Source: Actinocorallia sp. API 0066 (GTDB lineage Bacteria; Actinomycetota; Actinomycetes; Streptosporangiales; Streptosporangiaceae). From it: a DNA stretch of 64,000 nt. The DNA is taken from NCBI RefSeq assembly GCF_020991275.1, contig NZ_JAJLQY010000010.1, positions 186,001-250,000 of the forward strand, written 5' to 3'. This document shows positions 19,175 to 27,004 of the stretch, in pieces; within the stretch, counting starts at the first letter, position 1; every line of letters starts with the position of its first letter. The notes below the pieces were generated by a model. It saw only the letters and a list, made by a program, of their open reading frames with translations. It searched no databases and was not told where the DNA came from. The position numbers and the translations under genes were made by a program.

Positions 19175-19879
19175 ATGAGCGAGGGGTGGACGATCGCCGA
19201 GCTGGCCGCGCGCGCCGCGGCGGCCCTGGCCGACCTCGACGTCAACGGGCGCGTCCAGGACGTGCCGAACGAGCGGCTCATCCGCTGGTACACCACGCTC
19301 GGCCTGCTCGACCCGCCGGTCCGGCACGGCAGGCACGCGCGCTACACGCCCCGGCACCTGCTCCAGCTCGTCGCGGTCAAGCGCCGCCAGGCCACGGGGC
19401 TGAGCCTCGCCGAGATCCAGGCCGAGCTCGTCAGCGCGCCCGACGGCAGGCTCACCGCCATCACCGGCCCGCTCCCCGAAGTCGACATCGCCTGGAGCGC
19501 CCCCCGGCCCTCGCCCCGCCGCTTCTGGGCCGCCGAACCCCCGGCGCCCGACGAGCGCCCCGAGCCTGAGCGGTCCGAAGCACGGTCGACGCGCGCGGGG
19601 TCGGCGCCGAGCCCGGAACCCCCACCAGCCGCGGTTTCCGCGCGAGGTCCACTGCCAGCCGTCGCCGACGCGGCGGCAGGCACGGAGTCCGCGCCGGTGG
19701 ACGTGGTGTTCGCCGTGCAGGGGGTGCGGCTCGCGCCCGGGGTGACGCTGCTGCTCGAAGGCGGGCCGGTCGGCGGTGAGGACGCTGCGGCGCTGCTGCG
19801 CGCGGCCTCACCGCTGCTCGCCGAACTCGCCCACCGGGGCCTGCTGCCAGGAGAGGGGGAACCCGCCGCGCGCACCTGA
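19175..19879 (+). CDS. MerR-family transcriptional regulator
   Basis: The 234-residue product has an N-terminal MerR winged helix: IAELAARAAAAL, then RLIRWYTTLGLLDPP and the wing RHGRHARYTPRHLLQLVAVK, then LSLAEIQAEL. A proline/alanine-rich linker (about 110-165) leads to a small C-terminal domain (VDVVFAVQGVRLAPGVTLLLEGGP) that may sense a ligand. The ATG eight bases after GGGAGG is preferred over an earlier GTG that overlaps that site. A palindrome-covered promoter precedes it and the VIT/VWA gene follows, so that gene is the probable target. Confidence 0.88.
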   Translation: MSEGWTIAELAARAAAALADLDVNGRVQDVPNERLIRWYTTLGLLDPPVRHGRHARYTPRHLLQLVAVKRRQATGLSLAEIQAELVSAPDGRLTAITGPLPEVDIAWSAPRPSPRRFWAAEPPAPDERPEPERSEARSTRAGSAPSPEPPPAAVSARGPLPAVADAAAGTESAPVDVVFAVQGVRLAPGVTLLLEGGPVGGEDAAALLRAASPLLAELAHRGLLPGEGEPAART

Positions 19880-19925
19880 ACCCAGCACGACGTCCGAGCA
19901 AGCGCAAGCCAGTCTGGAGGCAGCA

Positions 19926-22343
19926 GTGACCACGCAGATCGAAGAGCCGGGCGCGTGCCCGCCCCCCGCCGGGGCGGTCACCGGCGTCCTCAGCACCTCC
20001 GAGGGGATCCTGCCCCTCGACGCCGTGCGGATCCACGCCGACATCGCCGGGCTCGCCGCCGGGGTCGAGGTCGTGCAGGAGTTCCGCAACGCCTTCGAGA
20101 TCCCCCTCGAAGCCACCTACATCTTCCCGCTGCCCGACCGCGCCGCGGTGACGGCCCTCGTCATGGAGGCGGCGGGCCGTACCCTCCGGGCCGAACTGCG
20201 CGAACGCGGCGAGGCGCGCGCCGCGTACGACACCGCGATAGCCGCCGGGCAGCGCGCGTCCATCGCCGAGGAGGACCGGCCCGACGTCTTCTCCATGCGC
20301 GTCGGCAACATCCCGCCGGGCGAGCGCGTCACCGTCCGGCTCACGCTGAGCCAGCCGCTCCCCTGCGAGGACGGCACCGCCGTTTTCCGGTTCCCGCTCG
20401 TCGTCGCGCCCCGCTACGTCCCCGGCACCCCGCTGGGCGGGCCGGACGCGGGCCTGGGCGTCACGCCCGACACCACCGACGTGCCCGACGCCTCCCGCAT
20501 CAGCCCGCCGGTCCTGCTGCCCGGCTACCCCCACCCCGTCACGCTCGCGCTCACCGCGCGGATCGACCCGGCCGGGCTCCCCCTCGGCCCCGTCACCTGC
20601 ACCCACCCCGTCACCCCGGACGAGGCGGGCGTGCTCACCGTCGCGCACGGCGCACGACTCGACAGGGACTTCATCCTGCGCCTGCCCTACGGCCCGAGGG
20701 GCGCTCCCGACGAAGTCGGGCCCGCGAAGCGCCCCACGGGCCCAAACGAACACAGCCCGGCGGGCGCTCCCGACGAAGTCGGGGCCGAGTCGCTGGTTCT
20801 CACGCCCGACGCCGAAGGCGGGGAGGGCACCTTCACCCTCACGCTGCTGCCAGCGGCCGAGGCCGCGCCACGGCCCAAGGACGTCGTCCTCGTGCTGGAC
20901 AGGTCGGGCAGCATGCACGGCTGGAAGATGGTCGCCGCGCGCCGGGCCGCCGCCCGCATCATCGACAGCCTGCACTCGCGCGACAGGTTCGCGGTCCTCG
21001 CCTTCGACCACGAGGTCCAGACCCCCGAGGGGCTGCCCGACGGCCTCGCCGACGCCACCGACAGGCACCGCTTCCGCGCCGTCGAGCACCTGGCCAAGAC
21101 CGAGGCGCGCGGCGCCACCGAGATGCTCGACCCGCTGCGCCGCGCCACCGCCCTGCTCGCCGACCCCGCGCGCGACAGGGTCCTGGTCCTCGTCACCGAC
21201 GGCCAGGTCGGCAACGAGGACCAGATCCTCGCGGCGCTCCCCGCGCCCCGGCCCGACGGCATCAGGATCCACACGGTGGGCGTCGACAGGGCGGTGAACG
21301 CGGGCTTCCTCGGCAGGCTCGCCGCCTACGGGCAGGGCCGCTGCGAACTCGTCGAGTCGGAGGACAGGCTCGACGCCGCGATGGAGCACATCCACCACCG
21401 GATCGCCGCGCCCGTGCGCACCGGCATCACCCTCGACCCCGGCCCCGGCCTGGAACTGCTCGGCGAGACGGTCTCCCCCGCGCGGCCGCCGTCGCTGTTC
21501 CCCGGGGTGCCGCTCGTCATCTCCGGGCGCTACCGGGGCGCGGGCCCGCTGACGGTCCGCGCGGACGAGGGGTCCTGGGCGCGGACGCTGACGCCCGTGG
21601 TCGTCCCCGAGTCACCGGCTGCCGTGTTGTGGGCGCGCGCCCACCTGCGCGATCTGGAGGACTCCTACGCGGCGAGCCCGTCCGGCACGCTGGAGGAGCG
21701 GATCGTCGCGACGTCGCTGCGGCACGGCGTGCTGTGCCGGTTCACCGCGTACATCGCGGTGGACACCCGGGTGGTGACGGACGGCGCGGCGCCGCACCCC
21801 GTCGTCCAGCCGGTCGAACTGCCGGACGGCTGGGCGCAGCCGCTGTCCGTCGCCGCCCCCGCGTTCGGCGCGGCGCCCCGGATGGCCGCCGCCTCGATGC
21901 CGGTGCCCGCCCCGGCGCCGGCGGCCGCGCCTCCCGGCTACGCGGGCGCCCCCGCGGGGCCGCCCTCGCCCGTCCTCGACGCACCCGAGCGCGCCGCGGA
22001 GCCGCCCCCGTACGGCACCGGCGGCCCCCAGCACACCGCAGGGCCGCCCGCGCCGCGGCCCGCCCGCGCCCGCCGTGCCGCCGCGCCGCGGCCCGCGAGC
22101 CCCGATCTCACGCCGCTGCTGGCGGTGGAGCTCGACCGGCTCAGGGCGCTCGCCGACGCCCCCGAGCCCGCGCGCCGCCGCCACCTGACAGATCTCATCA
22201 CCCGTCTGGAGGCCCTCCAGATCCCCGACCTCACCCCGCTCCTCACCACCCTCAAGACCGCCCCCGACCCCCTGTCCCTCTGGTCCGAGCTCGTCGACCG
22301 CCTCACCGCCCTCACCAAGCCGCGCCCCTTCTGGAAGCGCTGA
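19926..22343 (+). CDS. VIT and von Willebrand factor A domain protein
   Basis: The 805-residue product has an N-terminal VIT domain (about 15-150, with VVQEFRNAFEIPLEATYIFPLPD and PDVFSMRVGNIPPGERV). A VWA domain follows, whose MIDAS begins DRSGSM at 325-330. A proline/alanine-rich linker (about 655-725) and a helical C-terminus end it. There is no signal peptide, so it is probably cytoplasmic; the role of bacterial VIT-VWA proteins is poorly known, with metal-dependent protein binding expected. The GTG start follows GGAGG by six bases. An in-frame palindromic insertion separates VIT from VWA. It is likely controlled by the preceding MerR protein. Confidence 0.88.
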   Translation: MTTQIEEPGACPPPAGAVTGVLSTSEGILPLDAVRIHADIAGLAAGVEVVQEFRNAFEIPLEATYIFPLPDRAAVTALVMEAAGRTLRAELRERGEARAAYDTAIAAGQRASIAEEDRPDVFSMRVGNIPPGERVTVRLTLSQPLPCEDGTAVFRFPLVVAPRYVPGTPLGGPDAGLGVTPDTTDVPDASRISPPVLLPGYPHPVTLALTARIDPAGLPLGPVTCTHPVTPDEAGVLTVAHGARLDRDFILRLPYGPRGAPDEVGPAKRPTGPNEHSPAGAPDEVGAESLVLTPDAEGGEGTFTLTLLPAAEAAPRPKDVVLVLDRSGSMHGWKMVAARRAAARIIDSLHSRDRFAVLAFDHEVQTPEGLPDGLADATDRHRFRAVEHLAKTEARGATEMLDPLRRATALLADPARDRVLVLVTDGQVGNEDQILAALPAPRPDGIRIHTVGVDRAVNAGFLGRLAAYGQGRCELVESEDRLDAAMEHIHHRIAAPVRTGITLDPGPGLELLGETVSPARPPSLFPGVPLVISGRYRGAGPLTVRADEGSWARTLTPVVVPESPAAVLWARAHLRDLEDSYAASPSGTLEERIVATSLRHGVLCRFTAYIAVDTRVVTDGAAPHPVVQPVELPDGWAQPLSVAAPAFGAAPRMAAASMPVPAPAPAAAPPGYAGAPAGPPSPVLDAPERAAEPPPYGTGGPQHTAGPPAPRPARARRAAAPRPASPDLTPLLAVELDRLRALADAPEPARRRHLTDLITRLEALQIPDLTPLLTTLKTAPDPLSLWSELVDRLTALTKPRPFWKR
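20698..20784 (+). repeat. In-frame palindromic repeat element inside the VIT/VWA gene
   Basis: A 22-base sequence (GGGCGCTCCCGACGAAGTCG plus GG) occurs twice, 63 bases apart. Each contains CCCGAC-GAA-GTCGGG, a hairpin. The first copy is also enclosed by GGGGCGCT and AGCGCCCC. The insert encodes two GAPDEVG peptides and keeps the reading frame between the two domains. Confidence 0.7.
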
Positions 22344-22524
22344 CCCCGGGAACTCGGGGAACCGGGTTCCAGAGCACTGACACGCGGGGGGCCGGGGAGC
22401 CCGGTTCCAGCACTGACACGCGGGCTTCAAGGAGCCGGGTCCAAAGCACTGACACGCGGGGATCGGGGAGCCCGGTTCCAGCGCTGACACGCGGGGATCG
22501 GGGAGTCCGGTTCTGTCAGGGGTC
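22344..22524 (+). repeat. Degenerate tandem repeat, about 35-36 base period, 4.5 units
   Basis: CTGACACGCGGG recurs at 22377, 22413, 22449 and 22484. Between these, forms of GGGGAGCCCGGTTCCAG recur. The array starts directly after the VIT/VWA stop codon and ends just before the next gene. No coding role is evident on either strand. Confidence 0.8.
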
Positions 22525-22541
22525 GGCGATAGCTTCGGCGG

Positions 22542-22901
22542 GTGATGATGATCGGCGGAACCCCCGTGTGGGTCGAGACAGATGGTGAAAGGGAAGTAAG
22601 GATCAGCTGGGGCGACGCGGGCTCCCCCGCCGCCGGGCTGGCCGCCGCGCTCGGCGAGGCGATCACCCTCGCCGTGCGGTCGGGCGTCCCGGCGGAGCAC
22701 CTGATCGAGAAGTTCCTCAATCTGCGTTTCCTGCCCGACGGCGAGACCACCGACCCGGAGATCCCCGCCGCCACCTCGGTCGCGGACTACCTGGCCCGGC
22801 GCCTCGCCCACGACTGGCTCACCCCTGAGCAGCGTCGCAAGCTCAACCTCCACACGCCCGACGACCCCTGGCCGGACGCCTACCGTCCCGCCGCCCCCTG
22901 A
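22542..22901 (+). CDS. Stand-alone protein resembling the C-terminus of B12-dependent ribonucleotide reductase
   Basis: The 119-residue product resembles, from memory, the C-terminal region of NrdJ (TSCPD-like). Matching stretches are AAALGEAITLAVRSGVPAEHLIEKFLNLRF, PDGETTDPEIPAATSVADYLARRLAHDWL and PEQR. The catalytic reductase barrel and the redox cysteines are absent, and there is no cysteine at all. It is therefore not an active reductase and may be a regulatory or nucleotide-binding relic. Starts at 22542 (GTG), 22545 and 22548 (ATG) are all possible and the ribosome site is weak. Tandem repeats lie immediately upstream. Confidence 0.7.
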   Translation: MMMIGGTPVWVETDGEREVRISWGDAGSPAAGLAAALGEAITLAVRSGVPAEHLIEKFLNLRFLPDGETTDPEIPAATSVADYLARRLAHDWLTPEQRRKLNLHTPDDPWPDAYRPAAP

Positions 22902-22971
22902 CCACCCGTCACCGACACCCGGCCATCGGCCCGGACGGCCGCATCCGCGCCGTCCAGGCCGGTGGGCGGCG

Positions 22972-23925
22972 TCAGCGGCTGGACTGGAGGAACCTCCAGG
23001 CGTCCTCGATGATCTGGGGCAGGGGGCGCTGCGCCTTCCAGCCGAGTGCCTCCTCGATCCGGGCGACGGAGGCCACGAGGTAGGGCGGGTCGCCGGGACG
23101 GCGCGGATGGACGTCCAGCGGGACGGGCCGCCCGGTGACGGCCCGGGCGGTGTCGATGACCTCCATCACGGAGGAGCCCCTGCCGCTGCCCAGGTTGTAG
23201 ATCGAGTGGACGCCCGGTTCGACGGCGTCCAGCGCGAGCAGGTGCGCCTCGGCGAGGTCGGCGACGTGCAGGTAGTCCCGCACGGCCGTCCCGTCCGGCG
23301 TCGGGTAGTCCGTCCCGTACACCTGGACCGAGGGGATGAGGCCCGCGACGGCGCGCAGCACGTTCGGGATGAGGTGCGTCTCCGGGTCGTGGCGTTCGCC
23401 GAGTCCCTTGTAGGAGCCGCCCACGTTGAAGTACCTCAGGCTCGTCGCGGCGAGCCCGTAGGCGACGGCCTCGCCCTGCAGCGCGAAGTCCACCGCGATC
23501 TTCGACTGCCCGTAGGGGTTGATCGGCGCGGCGGGCGCCTGCTCGGTGATCGGCTCGTCTCCCGCCACGCCGTAGGTCGCCGCGGTCGAGGAGAACACCA
23601 TGCGCCGGACCCCGTTGTCGCGCATGGCCTCCAGCAGCGACAGCGTGCCCCCGACGTTGTTGTCCCAGTACAGCTCGGGGCGCCGCACCGACTCGCCGAC
23701 CTGCGACTTGGCGGCGAAGTGCAGGACGGCGTCGAACCCCCCGGCCGACAGCACGTCCCCCGCCTGCCTGATGTCCCCCCTGACGAACTCGACGCCCTCG
23801 GGCACGCCCGCCGCCGATCCCGTCGTCAGATTGTCCAGCACGACGACGGTGTGGCCCGCCTCGACCAGCTGGGCCGCGACGACCGATCCGATGTAACCGG
23901 CCCCACCCGTAACAAGAAGCTTCAT
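22972..23925 (-). CDS. galE: UDP-glucose 4-epimerase
   Basis: This NAD-dependent extended-SDR enzyme interconverts UDP-glucose and UDP-galactose for cell-wall and exopolysaccharide sugars. The 317-residue product has the Rossmann motif TGGAGYIG near the start, catalytic Ser/Thr in SSTAATYG, the YGQSK catalytic Tyr-Lys, and the sugar-site stretch RYFNVGGSYKGLGERH. The ATG follows GGAGGATCA. It is a single gene, divergent from a small lipoprotein gene. Related UDP-sugar epimerases cannot be excluded by sequence alone. Confidence 0.92.
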   Translation of the reverse strand: MKLLVTGGAGYIGSVVAAQLVEAGHTVVVLDNLTTGSAAGVPEGVEFVRGDIRQAGDVLSAGGFDAVLHFAAKSQVGESVRRPELYWDNNVGGTLSLLEAMRDNGVRRMVFSSTAATYGVAGDEPITEQAPAAPINPYGQSKIAVDFALQGEAVAYGLAATSLRYFNVGGSYKGLGERHDPETHLIPNVLRAVAGLIPSVQVYGTDYPTPDGTAVRDYLHVADLAEAHLLALDAVEPGVHSIYNLGSGRGSSVMEVIDTARAVTGRPVPLDVHPRRPGDPPYLVASVARIEEALGWKAQRPLPQIIEDAWRFLQSSR

Positions 23926-24035
23926 TGATCCTCCAATGTCAGCGGCCAGTCCAAGGTAGCGCCCAAGAAAAATCCAAGTGGTTCACAACCGGTCGGGAGC
24001 ACGATCTCCGGTAATACGAAACACTGGAGGATCTG

Positions 24036-24167
24036 ATGAACGCCTCGCGCCTGACGGCGCTCCTGCTGGCGCTGACGGTGACGGTGACGGTGACCGCGTC
24101 CGGCTGCCAGGGGACGGGTTACGCGAAGCCGATCGAGACCCCGAGCAGCACCTCCGCCCAGCGATGA
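24036..24167 (+). CDS. Very small lipoprotein (43 residues)
   Basis: An ATG five bases after a GGAGG opens a 43-codon frame ending in TGA. The product has a positively started hydrophobic segment (NASRLTALLLALTVTVTVTA) followed by SGC, a lipobox. After the cysteine only about 20 residues remain (QGTGYAKPIETPSSTSAQR). It would be an anchored short peptide of unknown role. A strong hairpin terminator follows four bases after the stop, which supports a real transcription unit. Confidence 0.7.
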   Translation: MNASRLTALLLALTVTVTVTASGCQGTGYAKPIETPSSTSAQR

Positions 24168-24170
24168 GAA

Positions 24171-24193
24171 AGGCCCGGGACGCACCCGGGCCT
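24171..24193. terminator. Terminator between small lipoprotein and aminotransferase
   Basis: AGGCCCGGG and CCCGGGCCT form a perfect 9-base GC stem with a 5-base loop. It lies between two convergent genes and probably works in both directions. Confidence 0.75.
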
Positions 24194-24208
24194 CTCCGCA
24201 GGAAACGG

Positions 24209-25462
24209 TCAGAGCTGCTTCTCGTATCCGGCGAGCAGGACGCAGGTCGCCAGGCCCTCGATCGCGACCTCCAGCTCCGCCAGCACCGGGAAGGTCGGCG
24301 CGATACGGATCGTCCGGTCGGCGGCGTCGTCGCCGTACGGGTGGGTCGAGCCCGCCGGGGTCAGCGCGACGCCCGCCTCCTTGGCAAGCCGCACGACCCG
24401 CTTGGCACAGCCCTCAGGCACGTCGAGGCTGATGAAGTAGCCGCCCTTGGGCTGCGTCCAGGCTGCCAGGCCGGTGCCGCCGAGCCGCTCGCTGAGGATG
24501 CGCTCGACGGCGTCGAACTTCGGCCTGACGATCTCGGCGTGCTTGCGCATGTGCTCCGCGAGGCCCTTGGAGTCCTTGAGGAACTGCACGTGCCGTAGCT
24601 GGTTGATCTTGTCGGGGCCGATCGTGCCCTTGCCGAGCAGCCCGGTGAACCACTTGAGGTTCGCCTCGGACGACCCGAAGAACGCGACGCCCGCACCCGC
24701 GAACGTCACCTTGGACGTGGAACCGAACACGAACACCCGGTCGGGGTTCCCGGCCGCAGCGGCCTCGGCGAGCACGTCGAGGATCTCGTCGTGCTCCTCG
24801 GTCAGGTGGTGGACGGCGTAAGCGTTGTCCCAGAAGACGCGGAAGTCGGGGGCCGCCGTAGGCATCGCGGCGAGGCGGCGCACCACGTCGTCGCTGTAGG
24901 AGACGCCCGTGGGGTTGCTGTACTTGGGCACGCACCAGATGCCCTTGATCGTCGGGTCCTGCGCGACGAGCCCTTCGACGACGTCCATGTCGGGGCCCTC
25001 GTCCGTCATGGGCACCTGCACCATCTTGATGCCGTACCGCTCGGTGAGAGCGAAGTGCCGGTCATAGCCCGGGACGGGGCACAGGAAGGTGATCTCCTCG
25101 TCGAGCCAGCGCCCCGCGCCGCCGGGAACGCCGTTGAACAGGGCGTAGACGAGTGTGTCGTGCATGATCGCGAGGCTGGCGTTGCCGAGCGCGATGAGCT
25201 GCTTGGCGGGCACCTGGAGGCCCTCGGCGAAGATCTCGGCGATCTCGGGGATGCCGGTGAGGCCGCCGTAGTTGCGCAGGTCGGTGCCGTCGGCGGAGGT
25301 GTAGGCGCCCTCGCCCGGCAGTTCGAGGAGGCCGTCGGACAGGTCGAGCTGGGCCGGCGCGGGCTTCCCCCGGGTGAGGTCCAGCTTCAGCCCACGGGCC
25401 TTGAACGCCTCGTAGTCCTGGCGAGCCTTGGCGTGGAGGTCAGCCACATTCTGAGAAGTCAC
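24209..25462 (-). CDS. Aspartate aminotransferase, Rv3722c/MocR-type fold
   Basis: The 417-residue fold type I PLP enzyme resembles the mycobacterial Rv3722c aminotransferase group: KLDLTRGKPAPAQLDLS at the N-terminus, DLRNYGGLTGIPEIAEIF, and WCVPKYSNPTGVSYSD. The PLP lysine lies in GSTSKVTFAGAGVAFFG. In mycobacteria this enzyme is the main aspartate aminotransferase; the substrate here is inferred from that. The GTG start has AAGGA upstream. It is divergent from ptpA with 99 bases between. Confidence 0.88.
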   Translation of the reverse strand: MTSQNVADLHAKARQDYEAFKARGLKLDLTRGKPAPAQLDLSDGLLELPGEGAYTSADGTDLRNYGGLTGIPEIAEIFAEGLQVPAKQLIALGNASLAIMHDTLVYALFNGVPGGAGRWLDEEITFLCPVPGYDRHFALTERYGIKMVQVPMTDEGPDMDVVEGLVAQDPTIKGIWCVPKYSNPTGVSYSDDVVRRLAAMPTAAPDFRVFWDNAYAVHHLTEEHDEILDVLAEAAAAGNPDRVFVFGSTSKVTFAGAGVAFFGSSEANLKWFTGLLGKGTIGPDKINQLRHVQFLKDSKGLAEHMRKHAEIVRPKFDAVERILSERLGGTGLAAWTQPKGGYFISLDVPEGCAKRVVRLAKEAGVALTPAGSTHPYGDDAADRTIRIAPTFPVLAELEVAIEGLATCVLLAGYEKQL

Positions 25463-25561
25463 TGCGCGTCCTTCTGCGAGATGCCGGTTCGGGCACCTCG
25501 CAGGATATCGCTGCCGGGTCCGCTGGCCCCTCACGCGGTCGTGGCGGGCACAATGAGTGCC

Positions 25562-26026
25562 ATGACGTACCGGATCACCTTCGTCTGCACGGGCAATATC
25601 TGCAGGTCTCCCATGGCCGAGCACGTCGTGCGGCGGCACTTCGCCGAGGAGGGCCTGGACGTCGAGGTCGACAGCTCGGGGACGGACGGCTGGCACGTCG
25701 GCGACCCGGCCGACCACCGGACGGTCCGGACGCTCTCCAGGCACGGGTACACGAGCGCGCACACGGCACGCCGGTTCAGCCCGTCCTGGTTCGCCCGGTA
25801 CGACCTCGTCGTCGCGCTCGACCAGGGGCACGCGAAGGCGCTCCGGTCCCTTGCGTCCACCCCGGAGGAGAGGGAGAAGATCCGCCTGCTGCGCTCCTTC
25901 GACCCGCAGGCCGCCGACCTTGACGTCCCCGACCCGTACTACGGCGGTGACGCCGACTTCGAGGAGTGCCTTGAGCTCATCGAAGCTGCCGTGCCGGGGA
26001 TCCTCGCGGAGGTGCGCGGGGCGTGA
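25562..26026 (+). CDS. ptpA: Low-molecular-weight protein tyrosine phosphatase
   Basis: The 154-residue product has the signature loop VCTGNICRS with nucleophile Cys and arginine, and the distal acid loop VPDPYYGG. It strongly resembles Streptomyces PtpA as I recall it, including HARQF-like and FEECLELIEAA segments. It dephosphorylates tyrosine-phosphorylated proteins in the cytoplasm. An ATG nine bases upstream (25553) could also be used. Its stop overlaps the start of the fructosamine kinase gene. Confidence 0.93.
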   Translation: MTYRITFVCTGNICRSPMAEHVVRRHFAEEGLDVEVDSSGTDGWHVGDPADHRTVRTLSRHGYTSAHTARRFSPSWFARYDLVVALDQGHAKALRSLASTPEEREKIRLLRSFDPQAADLDVPDPYYGGDADFEECLELIEAAVPGILAEVRGA

Positions 26027-26808
26027 GGCTGCTCGGCTCCACCGTGGCGCGGACACGGGACCTGGGGCGCGGCCACTCCTGGACCCTGCACCACGTCACG
26101 CTGGACGACGGGCGCGAGGTGTTCGTCAAGAAGGGCTACGACTTCTCTTCCGAGGCCGACGGATTGCGGTGGCTCGGCCCTCCAGCGGTGGAGGTGCTCG
26201 CGGTTGACGACGACCTTCTTGTCCTGCCTTGGTTGGCCTCCTCTTCCCCGCGTAAGGAGACGGCCGAAGAGTTCGGCCGTGCGCTCGCCGCGATGCACGC
26301 GCGTGGCGCGCCCTCCTTCGGCGCCGCGTGGGACGGGAACATCGCCGACCTGCCCCTGGACAACACGCCGGGCGAGGAATGGACGTCCTGGTACGCCGAG
26401 CGGAGGGTGCTGCCCTATCTACGGCGTGCCCGTGACAGCGGCGTTCTGTCCGAGCGTGACGCGCGTGAGGTCGAGGACGCGCTCGGACGGGCGGCGCAAC
26501 CGGTCGAGCCGCCGTCCCGGATCCACGGCGACCTGTGGAGCGGGAACGTCGTGTACACGTCAGGCGGCGCCCGTCTCATCGACCCGGCGGCGCACGGCGG
26601 GCACCGCGAGACGGACCTCGCGATGCTCGCGCTCTTCGGCGCCCCGCTCCTGGACTCCGTTCTCGCCGCTTACGACGAGGCGTCTCCGCTGGCCGAAGGG
26701 TGGCGGGAGCGGGTGCCGCTGCACCAGTTGCATCCGCTGGCCGTCCACGTCGTGCTGTTCGGGTCGTCCTACCGGTCGGCGCTGCTCGACGCCGCGCGCC
26801 GGGTCTGA
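26023..26808 (+). CDS. Fructosamine kinase family protein
   Basis: The 261-residue product is an aminoglycoside-phosphotransferase-like kinase of the fructosamine/ketosamine kinase family, which phosphorylates glycated amines so that they decompose. It has the catalytic loop RIHGDLWSGNVVY with Asp and Asn, followed by LIDPAAHGGHRETDLAML with the metal-binding Asp. The GTG start overlaps the ptpA stop (GTGA). This ptpA-kinase coupling suggests removal of protein modifications, but that is inference. Confidence 0.9.
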   Translation: MRLLGSTVARTRDLGRGHSWTLHHVTLDDGREVFVKKGYDFSSEADGLRWLGPPAVEVLAVDDDLLVLPWLASSSPRKETAEEFGRALAAMHARGAPSFGAAWDGNIADLPLDNTPGEEWTSWYAERRVLPYLRRARDSGVLSERDAREVEDALGRAAQPVEPPSRIHGDLWSGNVVYTSGGARLIDPAAHGGHRETDLAMLALFGAPLLDSVLAAYDEASPLAEGWRERVPLHQLHPLAVHVVLFGSSYRSALLDAARRV

Positions 26809-26864
26809 CCGTCCGTCGGCACAAACGCCATCGCCGGGACACAGCGGGCATTTCCGATCGCGAT

Positions 26865-26890
26865 TTACCAAGCGACTTATCACCTGGTAA
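26865..26890. repeat. Short inverted repeat upstream of S33 peptidase gene
   Basis: TTACCA and TGGTAA are separated by 14 bases in an AT-richer stretch. It might be a regulator site; no promoter hexamers are clear. Confidence 0.3.
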
Positions 26891-26917
26891 CCCCGCATTC
26901 TTCTCGTTCTTCAGCGG

Positions 26918-26928
26918 GTTATCCACAG
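26918..26928 (+). promoter_or_regulatory. DnaA-box-like site 2
   Basis: GTTATCCACAG lies 76 bases before the S33 peptidase start. It is identical to the sites at 12950 and 47619. Confidence 0.5.
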
Positions 26929-27004
26929 GCGCCGAGGCGTTTTGCTTTTTTGTCGGCGGGAGGTGCGACGATGGTCGGGCGTCAAAACGAAGGGGGACGG
27001 CACG

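Noticed and set aside
19461-21398. Long minus-strand open frame opposite the MerR and VIT/VWA genes
   Set aside because: Composition is Arg/Ala/Gly low-complexity, there is no ribosome site, and the plus strand has recognisable domains throughout.
22350-22524. CRISPR array
   Set aside because: The period is about 36 bases with the whole unit repeated and degenerate; there are no unique spacers and no cas genes.
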